A DNA stretch of 64,000 nt, taken from assembly GCF_900114915.1 (NCBI RefSeq), contig NZ_FOUS01000011.1, positions 1-64,000 of the forward strand. Reading direction: 5' to 3'. Shown piece after piece: positions 15,821 through 24,595 of this stretch (position 1 is the first letter of the stretch; each line of letters starts with the position of its first letter). The position numbers and the translations under genes are program-made. This DNA comes from Bradyrhizobium sp. Rc3b (GTDB lineage Bacteria; Pseudomonadota; Alphaproteobacteria; Rhizobiales; Xanthobacteraceae). The notes beneath the pieces are model-generated. The model had not been told where the DNA came from. It did not search any database and was given only the letters and a program-made list of their open reading frames with translations.

Positions 15821-16551
15821 AGCTGCAGGTAGTTCGGCGAGAACAACGCCGCGTCCTTGAGCGCGTCGAGATCGTTGATGGTCAGCGTGCGGTCGCGCAG
15901 CACGATCAGACCGGTCGCACGCAGCTCCTGCACCGTCCGGTTAAGATGCACCACCGACAACCCGGTGGCGTCGGCGAGATCCATCTGCGTGACCGGCATG
16001 ACGCAGGAATTGCCGTCGACCATCCCGACGGGACGAAGCCGTTCGAATATCTCGCAGAACAGATGCGCCACGCGCTCCAAGGCGGTGCGGCGACCGAGGT
16101 TAATGGCCCATTCGCGCTGGATGGCGTTGTTGACGAGGGTCTCGCACCAGAACGCCTCGGCGAGCGAGCGATCGCTCATCGTCAGACTTTCGAAACGTGC
16201 GCGCTTGATCTCGGCGTAGACCACCGGCGTCATTGTCGCGATGGAATGGTCCATCACGGGGAGCAAGAACGCGTGCGCGTCACAGCTCTCGCCCGGAAAG
16301 ATGAAATTGACGATCTGGCGCCGGCCGTCCTCGAGCGTCTTGTAGCGGCAGAGCCAGCCTGATAGCACCACACGGACGCTGTCAACGGGATCGCCCTCCG
16401 AGATCAAGTCTTCACTCGCCCCGGCGCGCACGAGACCTTCGAGCAACGCATATTCAAGCGACGCACGGGCCTCCGACGACAACGGCCGCATCACGTTCAG
16501 CCGGCGAATGACCAGCTCCACCAGGCTGCGATCGGAGGTCGACAAGGACAT
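15805..16551 (-). CDS. Crp/Fnr family transcriptional regulator
   Basis: 248 residues. The N-terminal cyclic-nucleotide-binding-like beta roll (about 30-140) contains LISEGDPVDSVRVVLSGWLC and FIFPGESCDAHAFLLPVMDH. The C-terminal winged HTH (about 165-230) reads MPVTQMDLADATGLSVVHLN then RTVQELRATGLIVL. There is no Fnr-type N-terminal Cys cluster, so it is not an obvious oxygen sensor. It starts 3 bases after the stop of the kinase remnant at 16555 and was probably co-transcribed with it. Confidence 0.88.
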   Translation of the reverse strand: MSLSTSDRSLVELVIRRLNVMRPLSSEARASLEYALLEGLVRAGASEDLISEGDPVDSVRVVLSGWLCRYKTLEDGRRQIVNFIFPGESCDAHAFLLPVMDHSIATMTPVVYAEIKRARFESLTMSDRSLAEAFWCETLVNNAIQREWAINLGRRTALERVAHLFCEIFERLRPVGMVDGNSCVMPVTQMDLADATGLSVVHLNRTVQELRATGLIVLRDRTLTINDLDALKDAALFSPNYLQLYRPD

Positions 16552-16554
16552 CAG

Positions 16555-17631
16555 TCAGCCATCCGGTGTGTGGAACGTGCGCTTGTTCAGCGGAATAGCG
16601 ATCGTGCATTGCAGCCCCGGGGGGTCGAATGCCAGGGAGGTCAGCCCCTTGAACTCGAACGCCAGCGTGCGCTCCAGAAGCTCCGTGCCAAAGCCCTTTC
16701 GCGGCGGCGGCTTGACCTGTGGCCCGCTGCGCTCGCGCCATTCGAACACCAGCTCCGCGGGCTCCGTGCTTTCGTCGATGCGCCAGCCGATTTCAATACG
16801 CCCGCTCGGCTGGCTCAAGGCGCCATATTTCAGCGCGTTCGTCGCAAGCTCGTGGATCGCGAGCGCGAACGTTTCGGCGGCCTTGGGCTGGAAGCGCACC
16901 TTGGGACCTGAGACCTGCATCTGCTCGCCCTCGCGGGCATTATAAGCGAGAAGCTCCTCGACCACGAGATATTCCAGATCGACACCGCCCTCGGGATCGC
17001 GTGTCACCAGCGCCTGGGTGCGGGCAAACGCGTTCAGCCGTCCGTCGAGATGGGAAGCATATTCCTCGACAGTAGTGGCGGATTCGGCCGAACGGCGGGC
17101 GATGGAGCGCACCACGCCGAGCGTATTGCGAACGCGGTGCTGCAGCTCGGCCAAAAGCAGGCGCTGCCGCTCCTCGGCGCGGGTGATCGCCGGAACATCG
17201 ATGAAGGTGATGACAACGCCAGCGATGACATCGTCGATGCTGTGATAAGGCAGGATGCGCACGATGTAGCGCGTGTCGCCATCCAGCGCGCTCAGCTCAC
17301 GCTCGGCGCTCGCAAGCGTACGCAGCACGCGGCGAATGTCGTCATAGAGTTCCTCGATCGGGATGCGCGCCTTGATGTGAGTGATGGGCCTGCCCGTGTC
17401 GGTCTCCACGAGATGCAGGAGCTGGGTAATTGCCGGTGTGAAGTTCATCACGCGCAGCTCATTGTCGAGAAAGACGGTCGCGATGCGCGTGCTCTCCAGG
17501 AAACTCTTGAGATCGCGGGTGGCACGCGTCAATTCCTCGACACGGTGCGTCAGCTCGCCGTTGATGATGGTCAGCTCCTCGTTGACCAACTGCAACTCCT
17601 CGGGCGAAGCTCCGGGCTCCTCGTGGGCCAA
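16555..17631 (-). CDS. HWE-family sensor kinase, 5'-truncated remnant of a CheB/CheR/PAS fusion
   Basis: 358 residues from a weak TTG. It opens inside the linker coiled coil of the large CheB-CheR-PAS-kinase proteins (EELQLVNEELTIINGELTHR), continues with their PAS domain (LESTRIATVFLDNELRVMNF) and ends with an HWE kinase domain. Phospho-acceptor His is in LLLAELQHRVRNTLGVVRSI and the ATP site has AIHELATNALKYGALS. The CheB and CheR parts are missing and the sequence just upstream is a decayed continuation (see 17632-17830). The remaining frame is intact, so a cytosolic PAS-HWE kinase might still be made, perhaps read with the Crp gene. Confidence 0.75.
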   Translation of the reverse strand: MAHEEPGASPEELQLVNEELTIINGELTHRVEELTRATRDLKSFLESTRIATVFLDNELRVMNFTPAITQLLHLVETDTGRPITHIKARIPIEELYDDIRRVLRTLASAERELSALDGDTRYIVRILPYHSIDDVIAGVVITFIDVPAITRAEERQRLLLAELQHRVRNTLGVVRSIARRSAESATTVEEYASHLDGRLNAFARTQALVTRDPEGGVDLEYLVVEELLAYNAREGEQMQVSGPKVRFQPKAAETFALAIHELATNALKYGALSQPSGRIEIGWRIDESTEPAELVFEWRERSGPQVKPPPRKGFGTELLERTLAFEFKGLTSLAFDPPGLQCTIAIPLNKRTFHTPDG

Positions 17632-17830
17632 ATGTAACTCCTCGTTGAGAGACTGGTATCCTCGTGGACGGTTTCGGCTACTCAGGGATGCTCTTCAGGG
17701 TTGCTCGCGAACTCCTCGAAATGTGGCCTGGAGGCGCTCGCCTGTGGCGCGCGCAGCTCGCTCCCGGGACGCTCGACATGCTCGGTGCGCACTGGCCCCT
17801 ACCATAGCAAAAATCGACATTCTCCCAACG
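17632..17830 (-). pseudogene. Decayed upstream part of the CheB/CheR/PAS kinase gene
   Basis: Read leftward, the frame continues upstream of 17631 as GYQSLNEELHLAHEE, the family linker, until a stop at 17695-17697. In neighbouring frames there are further fragments of the same linker: ATGERLQATF, then FEEFASNPEEHP, then LKSIPE-stop. They line up with the usual ATRERLQATIEELEASNEEL series only if several frameshifts are allowed. Homology fades before the response regulator start at 17955; the rest of the 323-base gap 17632-17954 shows no gene. Confidence 0.6.
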
Positions 17831-17954
17831 GATCAAAGGCAAATGATGATGGAGTCGCGTTTGGCCATGGAACCCACCCCGGCTTCCATCGTTGGGACCA
17901 AACCGGCCTCCGACCCTATGTTCCCATCGGTCCGGCAGGCTTGCTGGAGGGATC

Positions 17955-18401
17955 ATGTCTGTCTCCACCACCCCGCCTAGGCTAAGCTCGCCACTAACGG
18001 GTCGCCGTATCCTCGTGGTCGAGGATGAATATTTTCTCGCCGATGACATCGGCAAGGCGCTGCGCGCGCTCGGCGCGGAGATCGCCGGTCCCGTCGGCCA
18101 CATCGAGGATGCGGTCGAAATGCTGCACGATGGCGGCGTTCTGGATGCAGCCGTGCTCGACGTGAACATCCGCGCCAAGCCGATCTTTCCCGTCGCCCGG
18201 GAGCTTAGGGCACGCCAGGTGCCCTTCGTGTTCACCACGGGCTACGACAGGATCAGCATCGAGCCGGAATTCCAGGACGTGCCGATCTGGGAGAAGCCGA
18301 TCGACATCGTGGCCATGGTGCAGAATCTGGCGAGCCTCGTCGACGGTCAACCGTCATCGCCGCAGCCATCGTCGCCTGAACGGGCTGCGCCTGCGGGATG
18401 A
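17955..18401 (+). CDS. Single-domain response regulator
   Basis: 148 residues from the ATG at 17955 (GGAGGGATC just ahead). A single receiver domain occupies about 15-135: RRILVVEDEYFLADDIGKAL has the acidic pair, AAVLDVNIRAKPIFPVA the phospho-acceptor Asp, VFTTGYDR the Thr and IWEKPID the Lys-Pro. No output domain follows, so it is a CheY-like or phosphorelay protein. Receivers of this kind often pair with HWE kinases, and one (now truncated) lies divergently beside it. Confidence 0.88.
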   Translation: MSVSTTPPRLSSPLTGRRILVVEDEYFLADDIGKALRALGAEIAGPVGHIEDAVEMLHDGGVLDAAVLDVNIRAKPIFPVARELRARQVPFVFTTGYDRISIEPEFQDVPIWEKPIDIVAMVQNLASLVDGQPSSPQPSSPERAAPAG

Positions 18402-18423
18402 ACGAGCCGCAACCAAACGGGAA

Positions 18424-18504
18424 TCAGAACAGATGCGCGAAGGCGAGCCAGGCGGTCACCGCCAGGCACAACACAACGGCGACGTAAGGTAGCGCGACGC
18501 GCAA
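18424..18504 (-). CDS. Possible tiny membrane peptide
   Basis: 26 residues if started at TTG 18504: one hydrophobic helix YVAVVLCLAVTAWLAFAHLF. GGAAAGG lies upstream and the neighbouring tiny gene ends 20 bases before. No ATG is available. The hydrophobic codon pattern is suggestive but the call is weak. Confidence 0.25.
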   Translation of the reverse strand: MRVALPYVAVVLCLAVTAWLAFAHLF

Positions 18505-18523
18505 GACGGCAAGCCTTTCCGCG

Positions 18524-18619
18524 TCAGCTCATCATCATCCAGGTAAATGCCGCCACCATCACGAGAAAACCCGTGATCGCGGTCGCGACAAAGGCCTGTT
18601 CGATGCGATCCATCGCCAT
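18524..18619 (-). CDS. 31-residue single-helix membrane peptide
   Basis: Starts at ATG 18619 (GGGGGCTGC upstream) or the ATG two codons later. It encodes MDRIEQAFVATAITGFLVMV followed by AAFTWMMMS and a stop. It is one transmembrane helix with a short acidic cytoplasmic start. Such peptides are usually missed in annotation. It lies in the 354-base gap between the response regulator and the SDR at 18756. Confidence 0.45.
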   Translation of the reverse strand: MAMDRIEQAFVATAITGFLVMVAAFTWMMMS

Positions 18620-18755
18620 CGCAGCCCCCTTTCCAGCCCGGGCAATGTGACCGCTTCGGGGCCGCCGCGCATTAGGCTATGTGAATCGGCTTTCCTCCTT
18701 TTGTCAGTCCGCCGGTTCAGCCGGGCAGCGCCGCGGAAGTTGCGACGACATCGCC

Positions 18756-19538
18756 CTACGACTTCGCCGTTCCCGGCTCGGCCATCTTGCGATGCTGCCT
18801 GGCCAGCATCTCGTTCGGGGTGACGTTGGCGACCGTGCTCTGGATCTTGTTCTTCAGCCCGGTGACGACATCGGACTCGCCGCGCAGCATCGCATCGAAC
18901 CCCGCCTTGGCGACGTCGTAGGCGCCGTCCTTCTGCTCGGTGCCGACCTTGGTGTCCATCATCCCGGCGCGGCGGAAGAACTCGGTATCGGTGGCGCCCG
19001 GCATCAGGCAGGTGACGGTGACGCCGCTGTCACGCAATTCCTCGCGCAGCGCGAACGAGAATGAGTCCAGGAACGCTTTGCTGGCGTTATAGGCCGCCTG
19101 GAAACTGCCGGGCGTGAAGCCGGCGATCGAGCCCGTGATCAGGATGCGTCCGGACTTGCGCCGCAGCATCTCGTTGCCGACGCGATGGATCAGATAGAGC
19201 GTGCCGGTGATGTTGGTGTCGACGAGGTGCCTGACCCTGGCAAAATCCTGATCGAGGAACGCCCTGCCGAGCCCGATTCCGGCATTGGCCAGCAGCGCGT
19301 CGATCGGCCTGTCGCCGACCGCGGCGCAGAGCTTGTCGACGCCCTCGGTGGTGGCGAGATCGGCCTCGACGGGCTCAACGCTGACGCCGAGCCTGCGCAG
19401 ATCGACCGCCACCCGCTCGATCATCGGCTCGTCAGCCGCGATGACGAGGTTGAATCCCGCCTGGGCACAGCACCTTGCGAGTTCCAGGCCGATACCGGTG
19501 GAAGCGCCGGTGACGATTGCGAGTTGATTGGCGGGCAT
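18756..19538 (-). CDS. Short-chain dehydrogenase/reductase
   Basis: 260 residues. The cofactor motif is VTGASTGIGLELARC, NAG is in LLANAGIGLGRAF, Ser in ILITGSIAGFTPG and the catalytic YNASK in AAYNASKAFLDSF. This is the classical SDR set for NAD(P)H-dependent oxidoreduction. The TGASTGIG / PGATDTEFF form is that of the YqjQ/DltE-like subgroup. It diverges from the zinc alcohol dehydrogenase at 19713. Substrate unknown. Confidence 0.88.
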   Translation of the reverse strand: MPANQLAIVTGASTGIGLELARCCAQAGFNLVIAADEPMIERVAVDLRRLGVSVEPVEADLATTEGVDKLCAAVGDRPIDALLANAGIGLGRAFLDQDFARVRHLVDTNITGTLYLIHRVGNEMLRRKSGRILITGSIAGFTPGSFQAAYNASKAFLDSFSFALREELRDSGVTVTCLMPGATDTEFFRRAGMMDTKVGTEQKDGAYDVAKAGFDAMLRGESDVVTGLKNKIQSTVANVTPNEMLARQHRKMAEPGTAKS

Positions 19539-19712
19539 GAGCGTGTCCTCGCTTGAGGTTGATCACGCCCAATTACTGCCCTGCGCTCTCGTTCCTATCC
19601 GCGTCGCGATTTGCGCCAGCCGGTGCAGTGCGAAGAATTTGCGCGCGGCGTTAGCAACCAACGTTCACGCCTCGACTTAGATGGCCAACTGGTTCAGTCG
19701 GGAGGACGGAAG

Positions 19713-20888
19713 ATGAAGGCGCTGGTTTGGCACGGCAAGGAGGACATCCGCTGCGACACCGTCACCGACCCGGAGATCCAGGACCCGCGCGATGCCATCA
19801 TCAAGGTCACGAGCTGCGCGATCTGCGGCTCCGACCTGCACCTCTTCCACAATTTCATCCCGGGCATGCTGCCCGGTGACATCATGGGCCACGAGACCAT
19901 GGGCGAAGTGGTCGAGGTCGGCTCCGGCGTCGACGGCAAGCTGAAGAAGGGCGACCGCATCGTCGTGCCCTTCACGATCATCTGCGGCGAATGCGACCAG
20001 TGCAAGCGCGGCAATTTCTCCGTGTGCGAGACCACCAACCGCAAGCGCCATCTGGCCGACAAGGTGTTCGGACACACGACGGCCGGCCTGTTCGGCTACA
20101 CCCATCTGACCGGCGGCTATCCAGGCGGCCAGGCCGAATATCTCCGCGTGCCCTATGCCGATGCCACCCACATCAAGGTGCCGCCAGGCATTCCCGACGA
20201 GCAGCTGCTGTTCCTCAGCGACATCTTCCCGACCGGCTGGCAGGCCGCCGTGCAATGCGACATCGAGCCCACCGACACCGTTGCGATCTGGGGCTGCGGT
20301 CCCGTGGGGCAGATGGCGATCCGCAGCGCCATCCTGCTCGGCGCCAATCAGGTGATCGCGATCGACTGCCTGCCCGAGCGGCTCAGCATGGCGGAAGCCG
20401 GCGGCGCCACCACCATCAACTTCGAGACCGAGAGCGTGGTGGAGCGACTGAACGATCTCACCGACGGCAGGGGACCGGAAAAGTGCATCGACTGCGTCGG
20501 CATGGAATCGCATGTGATGGCCTCCCTGCCCGACACGCTGCTCGACCGCGCCAAGCAGATGGTGATGGCGGAGAGCGACCGGCCCCACGTGCTGCGCGAG
20601 ATGATCTATGTCTGCCGGCCCGGCGGCATCATCTCGGTGCCCGGCGTGTACAGCGGCCTGTCCGACATGCTGCCGATGGGCGCGTTCATGAACAAGGGCC
20701 TGACGATGCGGACCGGCCAGACCCACGTCAACCGCTGGACCGACGACCTGCTCCGCCGCATCGAGGAGGGCGAGATCGATCCCTCCTTCGTCATCACCCA
20801 CACCGTCCCGCTCGAGCAAGGACCGGAGATGTACCAGGTGTTTCGCGACAAGCGCGACTCCTGCGTCAAGGTCGTGCTGAGGCCCTGA
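19713..20888 (+). CDS. Zinc-dependent alcohol dehydrogenase (formaldehyde dehydrogenase-like)
   Basis: 391 residues from the ATG at 19713 (GGAGGACGGAAG ahead). Catalytic zinc ligands are Cys in CAICGSDLHLFHNF and the GHE of IMGHETMGEVVEVG. Structural zinc is held by the four Cys of CGECDQCKRGNFSVCE. The NAD motif is IWGCGPVGQMAIRS. Length and the extra loop near KVFGHTTAGLFGYTHLTGGY match glutathione-independent formaldehyde-type dehydrogenases. It heads a rightward run with a membrane protein and an amylase, spacing 11 bases. Confidence 0.9.
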   Translation: MKALVWHGKEDIRCDTVTDPEIQDPRDAIIKVTSCAICGSDLHLFHNFIPGMLPGDIMGHETMGEVVEVGSGVDGKLKKGDRIVVPFTIICGECDQCKRGNFSVCETTNRKRHLADKVFGHTTAGLFGYTHLTGGYPGGQAEYLRVPYADATHIKVPPGIPDEQLLFLSDIFPTGWQAAVQCDIEPTDTVAIWGCGPVGQMAIRSAILLGANQVIAIDCLPERLSMAEAGGATTINFETESVVERLNDLTDGRGPEKCIDCVGMESHVMASLPDTLLDRAKQMVMAESDRPHVLREMIYVCRPGGIISVPGVYSGLSDMLPMGAFMNKGLTMRTGQTHVNRWTDDLLRRIEEGEIDPSFVITHTVPLEQGPEMYQVFRDKRDSCVKVVLRP

Positions 20889-20899
20889 AGGAGCAAGCC

Positions 20900-21466
20900 A
20901 TGTTTCATTTCTCCAACATCGTCCGCACCAAGGGCGATCCGAAAATCGTCGAGGGCGGGCCGAGCCTGAAGCGGCCGGAAGATCAGCTCGCCCGCGCGCT
21001 CGGCTGGTTCAGCATCGGCCTTGGCGTCGTCGAGTTCTTCGCGCCGAGACGCGTCACGGAAACGCTGGGCATGGAAGGCCATGAGACCATGGTCCGCGCC
21101 TTCGGCGTGCGCGAGATCCTGGCCGGGATCATGTCGCTGTCGGTCGACAAGAACGCCGGCCTGTGGGCCCGCGTCGGTGGCGACGGTCTCGATGCCGCCG
21201 CGCTGCTGTCGGGGCTGACAGCCGACAATCCCAAGAAGGGCAACATCGCGCTGGCGCTCTTGATGGTCGGCGGCATCGCCATGCTCGACTACCGCGCCGC
21301 GCAGGACACCAGGCCGAGGCGGCCGCCGCGCGAGGCACGGCGCAAGCTGTATCCGAACCGCAGCGGCTTCCCCAAGGGCATCGAGAGCGTCAGAACGGCG
21401 GCCAGGCAGATCGCAGCGCCCGCCGATAATGAGGTGAAGCAAGGCGATGAGCGTCGAGTCCCGTGA
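20900..21466 (+). CDS. Hypothetical membrane protein
   Basis: 188 residues from the ATG at 20900 (GAAGGAGCAAGCC ahead). After a polar 30-residue start there are about three hydrophobic stretches (ALGWFSIGLGVVEFF, VREILAGIMSLSV, NIALALLMVGGIAML) and a basic tail (RPRRPPREARRKLYPNR). I do not recognise a characterised family. It follows the alcohol dehydrogenase by 11 bases and overlaps the amylase start by 20 bases, so the three are probably one transcript. Confidence 0.65.
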   Translation: MFHFSNIVRTKGDPKIVEGGPSLKRPEDQLARALGWFSIGLGVVEFFAPRRVTETLGMEGHETMVRAFGVREILAGIMSLSVDKNAGLWARVGGDGLDAAALLSGLTADNPKKGNIALALLMVGGIAMLDYRAAQDTRPRRPPREARRKLYPNRSGFPKGIESVRTAARQIAAPADNEVKQGDERRVP

Positions 21467-23052
21467 TAAAGCTGCGTGGTGGGAATCCGCCGTCATCTAC
21501 GAGATCGCACCGATCTCCTTCCAGGACTCCAACGGCGACGGCAAGGGCGATCTCGCCGGCTTGCTGTCGCGCATCGACTACCTGAAATGGCTCGGCGTCG
21601 ACGCAGTCTGGCTGACGCCGATCTACAAGAGCCCGTTCCGCGACCTCGGCTACGACATCTCCGACTATTGCGCGATCGATCCTGCCTTCGGCAGCCTCGA
21701 GGATTTCGACCGGCTGCTCGAAGCTCTGCACGCCGAAGGCATCCGGCTCATCCTCGACCTCGTCCCCAATCACACCGCCGATGATCACGAATGGTTCGTC
21801 GAGAGCTCCAGCTCGCCCGCCAGCGCCAAGGCCGACTGGTACATCTGGGCCGATGCGGCCGAGAACGGCGGGCCGCCCAACAACTGGCTGAGCCGCTTCG
21901 GCGGCAGCGGCTGGGAATGGTGCGAGGCGCGGCGGCAATACTATTATCATTCCTTCCTGGTCGAGCAGCCCGACCTCAACTGGCGCAATCCGCAGGTGCG
22001 AGGCGCGATCGCGGGCGTGATGCGGTTCTGGCTCGACCGCGGCGTCGACGGCTTTCGCGTCGATGCCAGCGCGGTCCTGATCAAGGACGAACTCTTGCGC
22101 GACAACCCGCCCAATCCGGCGGCCGGGAGCAAGCCGCCGCCACAGCGCCAGACGCCCGTCTTCACCGACGACCGGCCGGAGACGATGGATTGTATCGAAT
22201 TCATCCGCGAGGTGATCGACGGCTATCGGGGACGCATGCTCTGCGGCGAAGTCCAAGGCAAGACCGACCGCATCGGCCATTTCTACGGTAACGACAAGCC
22301 GCGCCTGCATCTGCCGCTCAGTTTCGCCCTGCTCGACTCGCAATGGGACGCTCTCTCGCTGCAGGCAACGATCGACGCCTATTTCAACGCCCTGCCCGCG
22401 CATGCCTGGCCGGTCTGGGTGATCGGCGGCCACGACAAGCAGCGGGTCGCGAGCAAGATCGGCGAAGCGCAAATGCGCGTGCTGGCGATGCTGCTGATGA
22501 CGCTGCGGGGAACGCCGTTCCTCTTCATGGGCGACGAGATCGGCCGCAAGCGCGTGCCCATTCCACCCGACCGCGTCCATGATCCTTTCGAGAGGCTGGT
22601 GCCGGGATATGGCCTCTGCCGCGATCCCGAGCGCGCACCGATGCGATGGGACGACAGCCCCGACGGCGGCTTCACCACGGGCCGTCCGTGGCTGCCGCTG
22701 GAGCCCCCCGGATGGCGCGGCCAATGTTGCCGGGCAGCGGCGCGACGAGCATTCGATCCTGGCGCTGTTTCGCGCGCTGATCACGCTGCGGCGCGAGCAT
22801 GCGGGCCTGCATCACGGCGGTCATGAGCCGCTGCGCGCGCAGAACGACGTTCTCGCCTACAAGCGGACCGACGGGCGCAACGAATTTCTGGTCGCGCTCA
22901 ACATCGCCGCCGAGCCGCGCAAATGGCACTGGATGGGCCGCGGCCGCCTGCTGATGTCGACGCATCTCGACCGGCCGCCCGTGGCGTTGCCGGATGCTTC
23001 CATCCTGCTCCGGGGCAATGAAGGCGTGATCATCGCGCTCGATCCGCGCTGA
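21447..23052 (+). pseudogene. Alpha-amylase family (GH13) enzyme with a +1 frameshift
   Basis: The GH13 barrel starts WESAVIYEIAPISFQDSNGD. It has LDLVPNHTADDHEWF, the nucleophile Asp in GFRVDASAVL, the acid/base Glu in MLCGEVQGK and the third Asp in GGHDKQRV: a complete catalytic set for alpha-glucosidase or trehalose-type chemistry. At 22704-22709 a run of six C puts the frame out: read straight, it ends at 22826 in non-homologous sequence. Dropping one C restores ANVAGQRRDEHSILALFRAL and a normal beta-sandwich end at 23052 (about 534 residues). Genuine mutation or base-count error cannot be told apart here. Confidence 0.8.
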
Positions 23053-23138
23053 AGGCCGCGAGGAACCATCCGCGCGGCAGAGAGTCTGATCAACGCCTCC
23101 GACGTCCCCCCTGCCGGAGGCAGACTGCACGAAACCGC

Positions 23139-23175
23139 AACCCCGGCGCTCACCGCCCCTTCAGGCGCCGGGGTT
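23139..23175. terminator. Inverted repeat between amylase and csbD-type gene
   Basis: Perfect 11-bp arms AACCCCGGCGC and GCGCCGGGGTT around a 15-base loop. It lies 87 bases after the amylase stop and 57 before the csbD-family start. There is no T-run, so it may be a transcript-stabilising hairpin or a weak terminator. Confidence 0.45.
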
Positions 23176-23231
23176 AGCGGCGTGGGTCTGGGAGGCAGGT
23201 CACCTTGGAGACAGCCATTTGGAGACAAGCC

Positions 23232-23411
23232 ATGGGCAACACAAAGGGACTCCAGCAACGCATCGTCGGCAAGACCAGGCAAGCCGTCGGCGAGATCATC
23301 GGCGACCAGGATCTGCACGATGACGGCAAGGCCGAGGCCGAGCGCGGCCGCGACAAACGGGACAAGCCGAGTGAGCTCAACCCGCTGAAGAAGCTCAAGC
23401 AGCTGACGTGA
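23232..23411 (+). CDS. CsbD-family stress protein
   Basis: 59 residues from the ATG at 23232 (GGAGACAAGCC ahead). The sequence LQQRIVGKTRQAVGEIIGDQ followed by GKAEAERGRDK is the CsbD signature: small, highly charged and disordered, and induced by general stress in many bacteria. The biochemical role is unknown in the family. Its stop overlaps the GTG start of the DUF305 gene (GTGA). Confidence 0.85.
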   Translation: MGNTKGLQQRIVGKTRQAVGEIIGDQDLHDDGKAEAERGRDKRDKPSELNPLKKLKQLT

Positions 23412-24583
23412 ACGCAGAGCCGCGACCAGCACTTGCCAACGCAGCGCGGCGCACTGACGAAGGCCTGTCGCGGGTCACGGGGAGACGACGACGTTCGCGC
23501 TGGATTGCCGCCGCCGAGTTCGGCCTGATCAGCAGCACTTTCTCCACCATCGTCAGCCAGCTGTTCGCCGCCCGGATCGGCCGCGATGCCGCGGTCGACT
23601 GGATGACGGTCGCCGCCATTCCCGCGCGCGACTGGGCGATCAGCGCGGAGCCGTCATGGAGTGCGGTCCTCACCGGGATCGCCTTTCATCAATGGGCGGA
23701 TTTTTCCTGGGCGCTGGTGTTCTTCGGTGTGCTCGGACGCTGGACCGCCGAGTTGCGGCCGGCGACCATCCTGCTGCTCGCGCTGCCCTGGGCCGCATTC
23801 TCGTCGGCCACGGAATGGTTCGTGCTGGTGCCGCTGTTTCCGTTCTGGCAGCCGCTGTTCACGCTGCAGCAGCCCTATTGGATCGGCCTGCTCGTTCATG
23901 GCACCTCGGCCCTGACGTATCCCCTGTTCGCCCGGTTGCGCTGGAGACGCGGCGCTGCAGCCGGGCGCGACATCCGCTTCACCAATGCCTGGATCACCGG
24001 TGCGCTGGTCGTGGTGGCGCTGTTAGGCGCGATCGCGTTGTTCGGCAGCCACGGCTACGAGCCGCCGTGGATGGGGCGCGACAGGGATGCGGACCAGACC
24101 TATATCCGTCACATGACGGCGCATCATGCCCAGGGCATCGAGCTGGCCCGGATCGCCGTGGAGCGCGCCCAGGACCCGCATCTGCGCAAGCTCGCGATGC
24201 TGATGGTCGCGAGCCAGGCCGGCGAGAGCCGGATCTTCGAGAACTGGTGGCTGAGCTGGTTCGACACGGAGATGCCCGACTGCAGCACCGAAGAGCGTGC
24301 CGCCATGCCGGGCTTCCTGACTCAGGCCGAGATGCGACAGGTCAAGGCCGCGCCGGCGGACCGGTTCGACGCGGTGTTCGTCGAGACCATGAGCAAGCAT
24401 CACATGGGCGCGGTCAGGATGGCCGACCGGATGTGGCGGAGTAGCGGAGACCCGCGCCTCCGCATCATGGCGCATGCCATTCGCCACGCCCAGCAGGGCG
24501 AGATCGCGCTGATGCACGATGCGAGCGGCATTTCGGCGGTCGCCACGGCCGTCCGCAACATGCTCGCCGACAACGTCAATTGA
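23408..24583 (+). CDS. Membrane protein with C-terminal DUF305 (ferritin-like, His/Met) domain
   Basis: 391 residues from a GTG coupled to the csbD gene. The N-terminal half (about 30-210) has five or so membrane helices (ATILLLALPWAAFSSATEWF, then a helix in TNAWITGALVVVALLGAIAL). The C-terminal half is DUF305: DQTYIRHMTAHHAQGIELAR and ETMSKHHMGAVRMADRM, each with the H-x3-HH or HHM pattern that can bind metal. DUF305 proteins are usually small and periplasmic and are linked to copper; fusion to a multi-helix domain is uncommon. Convergent with the next gene. Confidence 0.75.
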   Translation: MNAEPRPALANAARRTDEGLSRVTGRRRRSRWIAAAEFGLISSTFSTIVSQLFAARIGRDAAVDWMTVAAIPARDWAISAEPSWSAVLTGIAFHQWADFSWALVFFGVLGRWTAELRPATILLLALPWAAFSSATEWFVLVPLFPFWQPLFTLQQPYWIGLLVHGTSALTYPLFARLRWRRGAAAGRDIRFTNAWITGALVVVALLGAIALFGSHGYEPPWMGRDRDADQTYIRHMTAHHAQGIELARIAVERAQDPHLRKLAMLMVASQAGESRIFENWWLSWFDTEMPDCSTEERAAMPGFLTQAEMRQVKAAPADRFDAVFVETMSKHHMGAVRMADRMWRSSGDPRLRIMAHAIRHAQQGEIALMHDASGISAVATAVRNMLADNVN

Positions 24584-24595
24584 GCGGATCGCCTC

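Noticed and set aside
23063..23095. EcfG promoter before the csbD-type gene (GGAAC at 23064)
   Set aside because: No GTT lies at 16-18 bases from it, and it is about 165 bases from the start codon.
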